Virus record (IMG/VR): IMGVR_UViG_3300048919_000063
Location: 1-26,263 of that record
Strand: one strand, 5' to 3'
Length of the DNA stretch: 26,263 nucleotides
DNA from: a virus
Shown here: piece by piece, positions 7,913 through 16,360 of the stretch
Numbering within the stretch: position 1 is the first letter of the stretch
Layout of the letters: each line of letters opens with the position of its first letter
Notes under the pieces: generated by a model
Told to the model about the DNA's origin: nothing
The model's input: the letters and a program-made list of their open reading frames with translations, nothing else
Databases searched by the model: none
Translations under genes and position numbers: made by a program

Positions 7913-8265
7913 CAAGCGCCGAGTTCGCTGAGTACATGGCGTTCGCCAACATCGAGCCCTTCGGTTCACATATTGAAGATCGGCGGGCCGGGGCCGGGGT
8001 GTCGATGTTGGCGAACATAAACCGTGACATGAAGCAGCATCCGCAACCGTTTGACGACCTTTTCTTCCTCCCTTGGAACGATACGACCCGCCGTGCGCAG
8101 CAGGACGCCGCGACGGGAATGATCCAGATAGAGGATCCGGAAAAGATGTCTGAACTGATTGCGGCCAGTCTGTTCGGTGAGCCACCGACGAGCGGGGAAG
8201 CGCATGGCGAAGGCGATGACAGTGGTCAATCCGAGTGCGATGAAGGACGTTCTTCATCGGCTTGA
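7496..8265 (+). CDS. Tail assembly chaperone GT, frameshift product
   Basis: Made by joining codons 7496-7828 to the -1 frame from 7828 to the stop at 8263-8265, about 256 residues. The T part contains RRFAFRLSLQIGVPVGELL, LTSAEFAEYMAFANIEPFGS and MLANINRD, which match the T-domain (DUF4035-type) of tail chaperones. The -1 frame has no good independent start near the junction. In lambda the low-level GT fusion bridges the tape measure and the tail tube protein and is absent from virions; the same role is inferred. The 3' end overlaps the next gene by 62 bases. Confidence 0.88.
7822..7828 (+). promoter_or_regulatory. Programmed -1 ribosomal frameshift site A AAA AAC
   Basis: In the gpG frame the codons read GAA AAA AAC, giving the classical X XXY YYZ heptamer A AAA AAC at 7822-7828. 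Slippage by -1 places the ribosome in the frame that stays open to 8265. Six bases downstream a hairpin can form (GCCGC 7835-7839 with GCGGC 7845-7849), inside a longer stem (CCGGA 7830-7834 with TCCGG 7859-7863), a plausible stimulator. Lambda G/GT uses the same mechanism with a different heptamer. Confidence 0.9.
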
Positions 8266-8638
8266 AGCGGCAGCGTCCGAAAGCGCATTACGCCAGGCCT
8301 CGGTGGCTGGCGCGCGGGTAGTGCATGAGGCCGTTGTCGCCCGCGCACCTGTCGGGAAAAAAGCTCACAAGCGCGCTGGAAAGGAGTATCCCGCCGGCAC
8401 GCTGAAAAAGTCGGTTTTCGTTGTTTACGACGAAGACGACTCCGTGCGTGGTGTGCGGGCTTCCTACCTGGTCGGCATCGCGCGGGAGGCCTTCTATTGG
8501 CGATTCAAGGAATGGGGTTCGTCCCGGCAGGCGGCGGACCCCTTCTTCCATCCCGCATACGACGCCTCCCGTGGTCGAGCCGCTGACGCGATCAACAAGG
8601 TGTTGGAGCGCAAGGTCGCGGAAGCACTGAAGAGGTAG
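8204..8638 (+). CDS. HK97 gp10-like tail protein
   Basis: A 144-residue protein from the ATG at 8204, chosen because GGGGAAG lies just upstream; an in-frame TTG at 8159 gives a longer but less likely form. Features of the HK97 gp10 family: a helix with VHEAVVARAPVGKKAHKRAGKEYPAGTLKKSV, a strand with YLVGIAREAFYWRFKEWGSS, then ADPFFHPAYDASR and a C-terminal helix. In most HK97-like phages this gene sits between the head-tail adaptor and the tail terminator genes; here it is between the chaperone and tape measure genes. Confidence 0.82.
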   Translation: MAKAMTVVNPSAMKDVLHRLEAAASESALRQASVAGARVVHEAVVARAPVGKKAHKRAGKEYPAGTLKKSVFVVYDEDDSVRGVRASYLVGIAREAFYWRFKEWGSSRQAADPFFHPAYDASRGRAADAINKVLERKVAEALKR

Positions 8639-8641
8639 GTA

Positions 8642-11600
8642 ATGGCGAACGAAACGACCGTCCGGCTTGGCGCGGACGCATCAGGGTACATCCTGGAACT
8701 GGCGCGCGCTGGCAGGTCTGCGGACGCATGGGCCGCGTCAAACGAGGCAGCAGGTCGCCGTACCGAGGCCGCGCAGAAGGCAGTCGCGGAAGCGACGGAA
8801 AACGGCAGTGAAGCGTCGAGTCGTGCGATTACGCGCTTTATGCGCACCTTGACGCAACAGGCCAGTACCTCCGGCCTGGCACGGTCTGAACTGCTGCGCC
8901 TTCAGGCGGCGCAGCTGGGCGTCACGAATCAGGCGGCACCCTTCATTGCCCAGATCGCTGCGTCCGAAGAGTCGATGCGGCGCGCAAGCACACAGGCTAC
9001 GGCGTTTCGGTCGGGACTCGACCGGATCTCCGGCGGGGCGGCCTCTGCCGTCGACCGGATCGGCGAGTTGGCTGCCGGGATGAGCCCGCTGGGCGTCGCC
9101 TTGGTCGGTATCGGCGTCGGCGTCCCCGTGCTGGCCGGCATTGAGGCCGCAGCGCTGCGAGGCGCGCGCGGTCTGGTTGAGGTTCAGGCGCAGGTCGACA
9201 AATTGACCGTGGGTCTGAAGTTCATCAACGGCGGCAGCGTGTTGGGTGCCTCTCAGGATATGGAATACCTGCGCAGCACGACCAACAGGCTGGGCCTCAG
9301 TCTGGACCAGACTGCAAAAGGCTATGTGGGCCTGGCGGCGGCAGCGCGCGGAACCTCCCTTGAGGGCGAGCGGTCGCGTGAGATCTTTACCGCTATTGCA
9401 GAGGCCTCGACGGTCCTGCACTTGAGCGCGGACGAAACCAGTGGCGCGCTGCTGGCAGTCCAACAGATGATTTCGAAGGGAACGGTCCAGGCCGAAGAGT
9501 TGCGCGGCCAGCTCGGCGAACGGTTGCCGGGCGCGTTTCAAATCGCAGCGCGTGCGATGGGGGTCAGCACCTCCGAACTGAGCAAGATGCTGGAGCAGGG
9601 GCAAGTCCTGTCTACTGACTTCCTGCCCAAGTTCGCGGACCAATTGCGTCGAGAGTTTGCGGGGTCGGTGGAAGAAGCGGCGAGCGCCGCACAAGCCGCG
9701 CTGGCCCGTAGTTCCAGTGCCTGGACGGACTTCTCCCGCACGGTGGTCGATTCCGGCCTCGGCAAGTTCGCCGCCGAGCAGTTGAATATCCTGACGGACG
9801 GCGTCAATGGCGTGACCGAGGCCATGCAGCGCGCCAAAAAGGAAGGGGCCGGCTTCTGGGGCCAGGCGGCGGCGGGGGCGGGTGGGGCTTTGCGTTTCCT
9901 GAACCCGGCGAACGCGTTTGACTACACGCCGCAATCGGATGCCAACCGCTCGGCCTATTTGCAGTCGGAGATCGATCGATTCAAGCCCGCTGCGGAGGGC
10001 GGCGACCGGGGCGCGCGCAACCGGGTACGCCAACTGCAACGGGAATTGCAACAGATCCGCGGTCGAATGACGCCTGCGGTCGCTGGGGGCGATCTGGAGG
10101 CGTTTGAGGCCCGCCAGAGGGGAGCCGAAGAGCGTGACGCCAAAGCGCGCGACGAACGCGTTAGCGCCTTTATCAGCGGCGGTAAGAGCCAGACCGACAA
10201 AGAAAGATACGACGCCAACATTAATGCTGTGGATGCGCAGTTCTCTGCGGCAGTGGCGGGGCTGGAGCAAGGGAGCGAGAAGTACAACCAGGCGCTGGAA
10301 GTCGCAACGGCCAGAAAAAAGGAGTTGACGGAAAAGTACGAGAAGGCCGGGCAGAGCGCGGCCGGGCGCGCCGGTAGCCTGGCGCTGGGGGGCGAAGTAG
10401 AAGCCTTGCGCCAGCAGTACAAGGACGAGGAAGAAGCCCTACGTGGGCATCTGGCCGAGATCCGCGCCCAGCAACAGCAGGGCATTATCTCGGCGCGCGA
10501 TGCGCTAGATAAAGAGTTGGAGGCCCGGCAAGACGCGCTGGGCAATCAGGCGGCGATCCTGAAGAAGGAGGTCGAACTGTCCAGCGGCGATGCGCGTGTT
10601 AAGGCGCGGGAGCGTTACGAAGGAGAGCTTCGCCGGGTTAACGCAGCCATCGAGCAGGCCAGGAAGGACCACGGCAATGCGGTCGCGCAGTTGGACCGGC
10701 AAGAAGTGCTGCAGGTCCAGGCGTATAGCAGCGCGCTTACCGAGGCGTTAGCCACCCGCGAGCAAGCTATCCGCGGTCAAGTGGCTGCCGTGGGTCTGGG
10801 ATCGTCCCAACGGGAGCAGCAGGGGCGCATCAACCAAGTCAATCAAGACGCGGATCGCCGCCGCTATGACCTGTCCCGATCGCGCAGTGAGAATCGCATT
10901 AGCCAGTCGGTCTATGACCAAGAATTGGCCGCCCTCCAGAAATATCAAGATCAGCGTATCGCGTTGGAACTGGACGCGACCCAGCGCATCCGGGCGGCCG
11001 AGGCAGATTGGACGAACGGGGCGATGGCTGCGTGGCAGGACTACGCCGATAAGGCGCGGGACATGGCGGGTCAAGCCAAAAGCGCCTTCACGAGCCTCTA
11101 CGACGGCCTGACGGATGCCGGTGCCGCGTGGGCAACCGGTACGAAAGTCAGCATCGCCGAGGTGGGGCGCGCTTTCGCCGCCTCCATGGCAAAGATGGGG
11201 ATTCAAGCCTCAATGTCGCCGCTCTTCGGACTGATTACGAGCTTCGCCACCAGCCTCTTCACGCCAGGTGACTGGACGACCACCAACACGGATAACCCGT
11301 GGAGCATGCAGTCGCTTGGAGTTATGGGCGGAAGGGCCGGTGGTGGTTCTGTTGGATCCGGCCAGATGTGGGAAGTGAACGAGAAAGGGCCGGAGCTATA
11401 CACCACCGAGGGGCGCACCTTCTTGATGACCGGGGGGCGTGGTGGCTATGTGACACCGTTGTCGGCAGGTAACTCTGGCGATGGTAGCGCCTCTGCCGGA
11501 GGGCGTGTGGAGGTGAATGTCTATGTCCAAGGTGACGGCCAATCTAGCTCTGATGCGTCGCCCGGCTGGGAGCAGTTCGGGCAAGACATCGGTCACTACA

Positions 11601-11686
11601 TCGACGCGCGCATTGACCAGAAGATCAGCCGGTCGTTCAAAGCCGGCGGGGCGTCGTGGAACAGCATCCACGGGAGGACCAGTTAA
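8642..11686 (+). CDS. Tape measure protein
   Basis: The 1014-residue protein would set tail length and pass into the host envelope on infection. The N-terminus is coiled (1-130), followed by a hydrophobic stretch (about 150-172) that could insert in a membrane. A conserved tape-measure N-terminal domain spans about 182-345 (LKFINGG, GLSLDQTAKGYVGLAAAARG, QAEELRGQLGERLPGA). Long alpha-helical regions cover 430-850. The C-terminus has lambda gpH-like features and the usual Gly-rich segment with VNEKGPELYTTEGRTFLM near residues 910-930. About 1000 residues at 0.15 nm per residue suggests a tail near 150 nm (inference). Confidence 0.96.
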   Translation: MANETTVRLGADASGYILELARAGRSADAWAASNEAAGRRTEAAQKAVAEATENGSEASSRAITRFMRTLTQQASTSGLARSELLRLQAAQLGVTNQAAPFIAQIAASEESMRRASTQATAFRSGLDRISGGAASAVDRIGELAAGMSPLGVALVGIGVGVPVLAGIEAAALRGARGLVEVQAQVDKLTVGLKFINGGSVLGASQDMEYLRSTTNRLGLSLDQTAKGYVGLAAAARGTSLEGERSREIFTAIAEASTVLHLSADETSGALLAVQQMISKGTVQAEELRGQLGERLPGAFQIAARAMGVSTSELSKMLEQGQVLSTDFLPKFADQLRREFAGSVEEAASAAQAALARSSSAWTDFSRTVVDSGLGKFAAEQLNILTDGVNGVTEAMQRAKKEGAGFWGQAAAGAGGALRFLNPANAFDYTPQSDANRSAYLQSEIDRFKPAAEGGDRGARNRVRQLQRELQQIRGRMTPAVAGGDLEAFEARQRGAEERDAKARDERVSAFISGGKSQTDKERYDANINAVDAQFSAAVAGLEQGSEKYNQALEVATARKKELTEKYEKAGQSAAGRAGSLALGGEVEALRQQYKDEEEALRGHLAEIRAQQQQGIISARDALDKELEARQDALGNQAAILKKEVELSSGDARVKARERYEGELRRVNAAIEQARKDHGNAVAQLDRQEVLQVQAYSSALTEALATREQAIRGQVAAVGLGSSQREQQGRINQVNQDADRRRYDLSRSRSENRISQSVYDQELAALQKYQDQRIALELDATQRIRAAEADWTNGAMAAWQDYADKARDMAGQAKSAFTSLYDGLTDAGAAWATGTKVSIAEVGRAFAASMAKMGIQASMSPLFGLITSFATSLFTPGDWTTTNTDNPWSMQSLGVMGGRAGGGSVGSGQMWEVNEKGPELYTTEGRTFLMTGGRGGYVTPLSAGNSGDGSASAGGRVEVNVYVQGDGQSSSDASPGWEQFGQDIGHYIDARIDQKISRSFKAGGASWNSIHGRTS

Positions 11687-12018
11687 TGGAAGTTTTTACC
11701 TGGCGTCCACGCGTTAACGCCCAGGGCGCCGTCAAGTTTCGTGTCCTGACGGCTGGCTTTGGTGACGGCTACACGCAGACCGCGTTAGATGGCATCAACA
11801 ACAAGGTGCAGTCCTGGCCGCTGCAATTCGTTGGGAAAGAGGCGACCGTCGCTCCTATCGCAGCGTTCTTGGATCGTCACGCCGGATATCGGTCGTTTCT
11901 CTGGACCCCGCCCCTCGGGCAGCAGGGGTACTACACCGCCTCGGAGTACCAGGTCGTAGCCCTCGGGGGCGGCGCGTACACCGTTTCCGCAACATTCCAG
12001 CAAGTTTTTAGGCCTTAA
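11686..12018 (+). CDS. Minor tail protein (lambda gpM-like)
   Basis: A 110-residue protein starting MEVFTWRPRVNAQGAVKFRVLTAGFGDGYTQ and containing YRSFLWTPPLGQQGYY and a terminal ATFQQVF. This is the phage-tail minor protein M family pattern (PF05939-type), part of the tail tip initiator complex. The start at 11686 shares one base with the tape measure stop (TAATG) and has GGGAGG upstream; an in-frame ATG at 11656 would overlap the tape measure more and is less likely. Confidence 0.93.
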   Translation: MEVFTWRPRVNAQGAVKFRVLTAGFGDGYTQTALDGINNKVQSWPLQFVGKEATVAPIAAFLDRHAGYRSFLWTPPLGQQGYYTASEYQVVALGGGAYTVSATFQQVFRP

Positions 12019-12022
12019 GAAT

Positions 12023-14410
12023 ATGGTCAGTCTCGAAACTATCAACGTGGGCCAGGCGCCCAATGACAAGAAGGGCGACCCGCTGCGCAATGCGATGCAG
12101 AAGGTCAACCTGAATTTCTCTGCGCTCAACGAGGCGATTGTCGGCGTCTTTGCTCCGACAACGATACCGTCTGGCGTGGATCTGAATACGATGGTGACGT
12201 CGGGCGTGTTTCATCAGAACACGAACGCCGGAGCGGCCGCGGGAACGAATTATCCGACGCCTTATGCCGGGCTGCTCCAGGTGTTCGCGGCTGGATCAAT
12301 GGTTTACCAGTTTTATACGCGCTTTCGCGCTGGAGGCCCGTTGCAAGCTCAGTACTGGCGTGCGCTTTATCAAAGCACATGGTCAGAATGGGTTGAGGTC
12401 GCAAGCAGCCAAACGGCTTTGGTGCACCAAGGGTTCATGGCCGCATCGCAGAATCTGGACACCTATCGCACACGGGGCATGTGGAACGTATCTACCGCGG
12501 CTATTGCCGCTGGCGGGTCAAATTTTCCCATTGCACAGGCTGGCAGTTTCGTCGTATACGCCCAGGTGGGGCAGGGGCAAACGCCAGCCGGTTATGTGGT
12601 TCAGGAATACACCGCAGCTAACGCCAATCGTACCTATACGCGCGTCTACAGCGGGACTGCGTGGGGGCCATGGGTCTACAACTTGGATTCGTCCCTCCTG
12701 GGTGCGGTCAACGGCGTCGCCCAACTGGGCGCAGACAGCCGTCTTTTGCCTGCCCAGGCTCCTATCCTCTATTCGGCCGCTGTGCCGGGGGGTACCGACG
12801 CCAACACTATGGTCGCGCCCGGCGTCTACTACGTGAACAGCGACGCTGCGGCCACTGCGGCGTTGAACTGGCCCGAGCAGCTGGCAGGTACCCTGAACGT
12901 TGAACAAGCCATCACCGGCAACGCGCAGGTCACGCAGACATACACCACACGCAATGGCACGGGCGGCGTCTCTCGCACGTACAAGCGCGTGCGCTTTGGC
13001 ACGGGTGGGGGCACGTGGGGCACGTGGCAACAGCTGGCACGCTTCGACGACGCCATGACCCACACGTTCTTGACGGTCGCGACGGACGCGAACACGCTCA
13101 CCGCTGACAATGTGTTCTACACCTGGCGGAGCGGCGTGGTTGTTACTGGGGGCAGCAACTGGGCACCCGTGGGCACCAACGTTTCAGGCGGTAGCTTGGA
13201 GGTGCGCTGGACCGCGGCTGACATGGTCATCCAGACGGCGACTTTCCTTGTGGGCGGTGGCAAGCCTCGAATCTACCAGCGCTTCGGATCCGGCACGGCT
13301 TGGCAGGCCTGGAAGATCCTGGGTCCCGTGTCTAACACCTCCTGGCTGCCGACGGCAGACGCGGGTGATGCGTACGTTGACGGCCTTGGCTGGCACGCTT
13401 GGAACGGCGCAGGCTACGCGTTGACGTCTCTGGCCACTGTGCTGCCTACCGCAGTGCACGACCTGAACACCTACGTCACGCCTGGTTCCTACCGCCAGAC
13501 GACGAACGCGGGAGCCGCCGCGGGGTCGAACTACCCCTCTCCGTTCGCCGGCTATCTGGAAGTCGTGCAGGGCGCGGCGGGCAGTTGCAAGCAGGAATAC
13601 ACGATCTCGTCCGCGTCCAACGTGGGCCTCACGGCCGGACCTCGCAAGTTCTGGCGAATGCAGACGGGCACGAGCACCTGGTCCCCGTGGCAGGAGGTGC
13701 TGACCACAGCGTTGGGCATGACGCATACGTTCCTGACCGCTGCAACCGACTTGAACACGCTGGTCGCGGACAACACCTTCTACACCTGGATCGCCGGCGC
13801 TGTGATGGGCGGGGCCAACTTCCCCACGGGTATCGGCACCGGCGCGGGCAGTCTCTCGGTTGTCTGGCAATCGGCGACTATCATCCAGCAGGAACTGACG
13901 TTCCTGGTCACGGGGCAAAAACCCAGGAAATTCTTTCGGTTCGGAAACAGCTCGTCTGGCTCGTGGCAGCCCTGGAAGTCGACCAGCAATTTCAGTGCTG
14001 CGACCAACTTTCCGACGCAAGATTGCGGCGATATCTACGTGGACGGGGACGGAGTTTACCGGTGGAACGGCTCTGCGTACGCACGTTCTGCAATTTCCAT
14101 TTCCTCGATCACGACTCTTGAAGGTCAGACGCTGGGCAGAGGGCAGAGTTGGGTAGACGTGACCGGGCAACGCGGCGGTAGTACGAACTACACGAACAGC
14201 ACGGGCAGACCGATCATTGTTTCTCTAACTGGCATAACCGGAGCAGACGCTCTCCTCCTCGGTCGTGTTAATGGAATTTTGATGGGGCGGAGTTTCATTC
14301 CTGGGAGCATTGGCGGCGAAATTGGATTGACTTTTGTGGTCCCTCCTGGCGACACCTATCGCGCAGAGTGGGGGGGGCTTACCTCAATCTTCTGGGCGGA
14401 GTACCGGTGA
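12023..14410 (+). CDS. Tail fibre with six pyocin-knob-like modules
   Basis: A 795-residue receptor-binding candidate. Residues 1-40 carry the common fibre attachment motif INVGQAPNDKKGDPLRNAM plus KVNLNF. Six knob-like modules follow at about 52-125, 143-219, 257-338, 353-432, 478-558 and 574-653. Each opens with a D-x-NT-[MLY]-like motif and G-[VS]-[FY], and ends in W-x-x-W. Segments 257-467 and 478-687 are tandem copies of a two-module unit ending in GD-x-YVDG and WNG-x-[GA]YA. Residues 700-795 form a distinct C-terminal domain (GQSWVDVT, TNSTGRPIIVSL, VPPGDTYRAEW), probably the tip. The ATG is 5 bases after gpM; the stop overlaps the next ATG. Confidence 0.9.
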   Translation: MVSLETINVGQAPNDKKGDPLRNAMQKVNLNFSALNEAIVGVFAPTTIPSGVDLNTMVTSGVFHQNTNAGAAAGTNYPTPYAGLLQVFAAGSMVYQFYTRFRAGGPLQAQYWRALYQSTWSEWVEVASSQTALVHQGFMAASQNLDTYRTRGMWNVSTAAIAAGGSNFPIAQAGSFVVYAQVGQGQTPAGYVVQEYTAANANRTYTRVYSGTAWGPWVYNLDSSLLGAVNGVAQLGADSRLLPAQAPILYSAAVPGGTDANTMVAPGVYYVNSDAAATAALNWPEQLAGTLNVEQAITGNAQVTQTYTTRNGTGGVSRTYKRVRFGTGGGTWGTWQQLARFDDAMTHTFLTVATDANTLTADNVFYTWRSGVVVTGGSNWAPVGTNVSGGSLEVRWTAADMVIQTATFLVGGGKPRIYQRFGSGTAWQAWKILGPVSNTSWLPTADAGDAYVDGLGWHAWNGAGYALTSLATVLPTAVHDLNTYVTPGSYRQTTNAGAAAGSNYPSPFAGYLEVVQGAAGSCKQEYTISSASNVGLTAGPRKFWRMQTGTSTWSPWQEVLTTALGMTHTFLTAATDLNTLVADNTFYTWIAGAVMGGANFPTGIGTGAGSLSVVWQSATIIQQELTFLVTGQKPRKFFRFGNSSSGSWQPWKSTSNFSAATNFPTQDCGDIYVDGDGVYRWNGSAYARSAISISSITTLEGQTLGRGQSWVDVTGQRGGSTNYTNSTGRPIIVSLTGITGADALLLGRVNGILMGRSFIPGSIGGEIGLTFVVPPGDTYRAEWGGLTSIFWAEYR

Positions 14411-14841
14411 TGAAGCACTTTAAAGACACAGCGACAGGCCAATACTGGTCTTTGGAAGACGACGTGAGCTCGTCTGCGATCGAGGGCGGCATTCTTTTCT
14501 TCGATTCGGCGGGCGAGCAGCTATCGAAGGTGCCGCCTACTCTGCTGCCTGTTGACGAAGTGCCAGCCATCCCGGATCTACCGCTCGTCCCTCAGGTCGT
14601 CAGCCGCTTCCAGGGCCGCGAGGCCATGTGGCAGACGCCACATGGGGGCGCCAGCTTATTCGAAGCTGCGGAAGCCGTCATCAATCACTCGGACACGCCG
14701 GCAACTTACAGGCGGGCGTGGGCAGACCTTCAAGAGTTCCGGCGCGACAGCGAAATGCTGGTGGCGATCGCTACGGCCTTGGGGCTTTCCAGCGCTGACC
14801 TGGACGCAATTTTCATTCTTGCCGGCGGCATCAAGGCTTAG
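14410..14841 (+). CDS. Tail fibre assembly-like protein
   Basis: A 143-residue protein. The ATG at 14410 overlaps the fibre stop by one base (TGATG), making translation coupled and preferable to the upstream GTG at 14368. The N-terminal 40 residues (MKHFKDTATGQYWSLEDD) look like a fibre-assembly domain. The C-terminal half (VVSRFQGREAMWQTP, then WADLQEFRRDSEMLVAIATALGLSSADLDAIFILAGGI) is a helical module common in proteins encoded directly after phage fibres. A chaperone for trimerisation of the neighbouring fibre is inferred from position and this module. Confidence 0.78.
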   Translation: MKHFKDTATGQYWSLEDDVSSSAIEGGILFFDSAGEQLSKVPPTLLPVDEVPAIPDLPLVPQVVSRFQGREAMWQTPHGGASLFEAAEAVINHSDTPATYRRAWADLQEFRRDSEMLVAIATALGLSSADLDAIFILAGGIKA

Positions 14842-14849
14842 GGAGTGTC

Positions 14850-15578
14850 ATGGGAATCTATGCTGACGTTCAAAAGCTGGAGGTCGGCGCACTGGTCGAG
14901 CTTTTCGAGCTCGACGCGACCGGGATCGGCGGATCTCTTCAGCGCTTCCACGGCTACACCCAGATCGGGCCGATCTGGTGGCAAGGCAACCAGTACGACC
15001 CCTGGGCGATCAAGGCCGAGGGATTCGAGCAGGTCGGGGAAGGGCAGCAGCCAACGCCGACCCTTTCGGTGGGGAACATTGGACAAGATGCCGACGGCAC
15101 GCCCCGGCCAGGCGTTATTTCGGCCTTGTGTGTGGCGCTCGATGACCTAGTGGGCGCACGGGTGGTGGTCCGGCGAACCCTCGGGAAATACCTGGACGCG
15201 CGGAATTTTCCCGGCGGGAATCCGACTGCATCAGCGGATGACGGTTTGCCGGATGAGGTTTGGATTGTCCAGCAGAAGACGGCCGAGGCTAACGAGTCGG
15301 TTGACTTCGAACTGTCGAGCGCGCTGGACTTCAACGGCCAGATGTTGCCATCACGACAGATCATCGCGGGTGTATGCGGCTGGCTGACCAAAGGCGGTTA
15401 CCGCGGCACATATTGCGGCTACACCGGATCCCGAATGTTCGACATCAACGGCAACCCGGTTTCAGACCCGGCGCTTGATCGATGTTCGGGGCTGCTGTCG
15501 GACTGCAAAAAGCGGTTCGGCGAATACGAGGTGATCAACTTTGGCGGGTTCCCGTCAGCGGACCGCATCAGGGGATAA
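14850..15578 (+). CDS. Minor tail protein L-like (Fe-S cluster tail tip protein)
   Basis: A 242-residue protein matching lambda gpL in order and sequence: LVELFELDATGIGG, FHGY, IWWQGNQYDPWAIKAEGFE near the N-terminus, then LALDDLVGA-type segment and RTLGKYLD. The C-terminal domain has four cysteines, C176 (VCGW), C189 (YCGYTG), C212 and C219 (RCSGLLSDC). Lambda gpL relatives are known to bind an iron-sulfur cluster with such cysteines; the same is inferred here. It acts early in tail tip assembly. Confidence 0.94.
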   Translation: MGIYADVQKLEVGALVELFELDATGIGGSLQRFHGYTQIGPIWWQGNQYDPWAIKAEGFEQVGEGQQPTPTLSVGNIGQDADGTPRPGVISALCVALDDLVGARVVVRRTLGKYLDARNFPGGNPTASADDGLPDEVWIVQQKTAEANESVDFELSSALDFNGQMLPSRQIIAGVCGWLTKGGYRGTYCGYTGSRMFDINGNPVSDPALDRCSGLLSDCKKRFGEYEVINFGGFPSADRIRG

Positions 15579-15580
15579 GC

Positions 15581-16360
15581 ATGCGCAAGAAGACTATGGC
15601 CGCCATCCGGGCACACGCGGTGGCGGAGTACCCGCGCGAGTGCTGCGGCCTGGTGGTGATGCGGGATCGTCGCGAGACTTATCGGCCGTGTCGGAATCTC
15701 GCCTTGGGCAACGACCATTTTGTGATGTCGCCGGAAGATTACGCCGAGGCCGAGGACGGGGGGCGGATTACCGCGATCATCCATTCCCATCCGGATATGC
15801 CGGCTTCGCCTAGTGAGGCCGACCGCGTGGCCTGCGAGGCGACGGGGCTGCCCTGGTTCATCGTGGCTGTGGCCCGCAATGAGACAGGGGAAGTGGTCGG
15901 GGGCGACCTGGCTGGATTTGCGCCCGAGGGGTATTCCGCGCCCTTGCTGGGCCGGCCCTTCGCGCATGGTGTGCTGGACTGCTACAGCTTGATCCGCGAC
16001 TGGTACGCGCGGGAGCGTGGCGTGGTTCTGCCTGACTTCCGCCGCGATGACGGATGGTGGGAGCCGGGGCAAGAGGGTGACCTCTACATGGATCACTACG
16101 CAGAGGCGGGGTTCCGGCCTTTGTCCAATGGCGAGCAGATTGAGCCGGGCGACGTGGTGTTGATGCAGATACGCTCCGACCGGGCGAATCATTCCGGCGT
16201 GTTCATCGGCTCGACCGGTCTTCAGGAAGAGCCTGGATTGTTCCCCGTTCCTGACGCCCTATTGCATCACCTTTATGGGCGCGATTCAGAACGTGTGGTG
16301 TACGGTGGCTACTGGCGCGAGGCGACGCGCCTGGTGCTGCGTTATAGGGGCAAAGAATGA
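15581..16360 (+). CDS. Tail tip protein K-like: JAMM protease + NlpC/P60 peptidase
   Basis: A 259-residue two-domain protein from the ATG at 15581, just after the L gene (an upstream in-frame ATG at 15482 would run through L and is unlikely). N-terminal JAMM/MPN+ motif: E20 in EYPRECCG, H68 and H70 in HSHPD, S78 and D81 in SPSEAD. The C-terminal NlpC/P60 domain has C134 (LDCYSLIRDWY), H204 (ANHSGVF), and GDVVLMQ. All visible catalytic residues are intact. In lambda-like phages such proteins serve tail tip assembly and possibly peptidoglycan cleavage on entry. It ends in an ATGA overlap with the I gene. Confidence 0.95.
   Translation: MRKKTMAAIRAHAVAEYPRECCGLVVMRDRRETYRPCRNLALGNDHFVMSPEDYAEAEDGGRITAIIHSHPDMPASPSEADRVACEATGLPWFIVAVARNETGEVVGGDLAGFAPEGYSAPLLGRPFAHGVLDCYSLIRDWYARERGVVLPDFRRDDGWWEPGQEGDLYMDHYAEAGFRPLSNGEQIEPGDVVLMQIRSDRANHSGVFIGSTGLQEEPGLFPVPDALLHHLYGRDSERVVYGGYWREATRLVLRYRGKE

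Noticed and set aside
7936-8265. Separate small gene downstream of gpG
   Set aside because: It lacks a convincing start and its T-domain begins upstream of any ATG in that frame; it is better explained as the -1 frameshift extension of gpG.
8738-10270. Long minus-strand frame opposite the tape measure gene
   Set aside because: Same shadow effect; composition is biased, no motif, no ribosome site, and the + strand gene is clear.
13184-14170. Minus-strand frame of about 330 codons opposite the fibre gene
   Set aside because: Its apparent repeats are the complement of the fibre repeats, so it is a shadow.
12023-14410. Possibility that the fibre is diversified by a diversity-generating retroelement, as in Bordetella phage BPP-1
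   Set aside because: No reverse transcriptase, template repeat or accessory gene is seen in the window, and the repeats are protein modules rather than a variable/template pair. A retroelement left of the window cannot be excluded.
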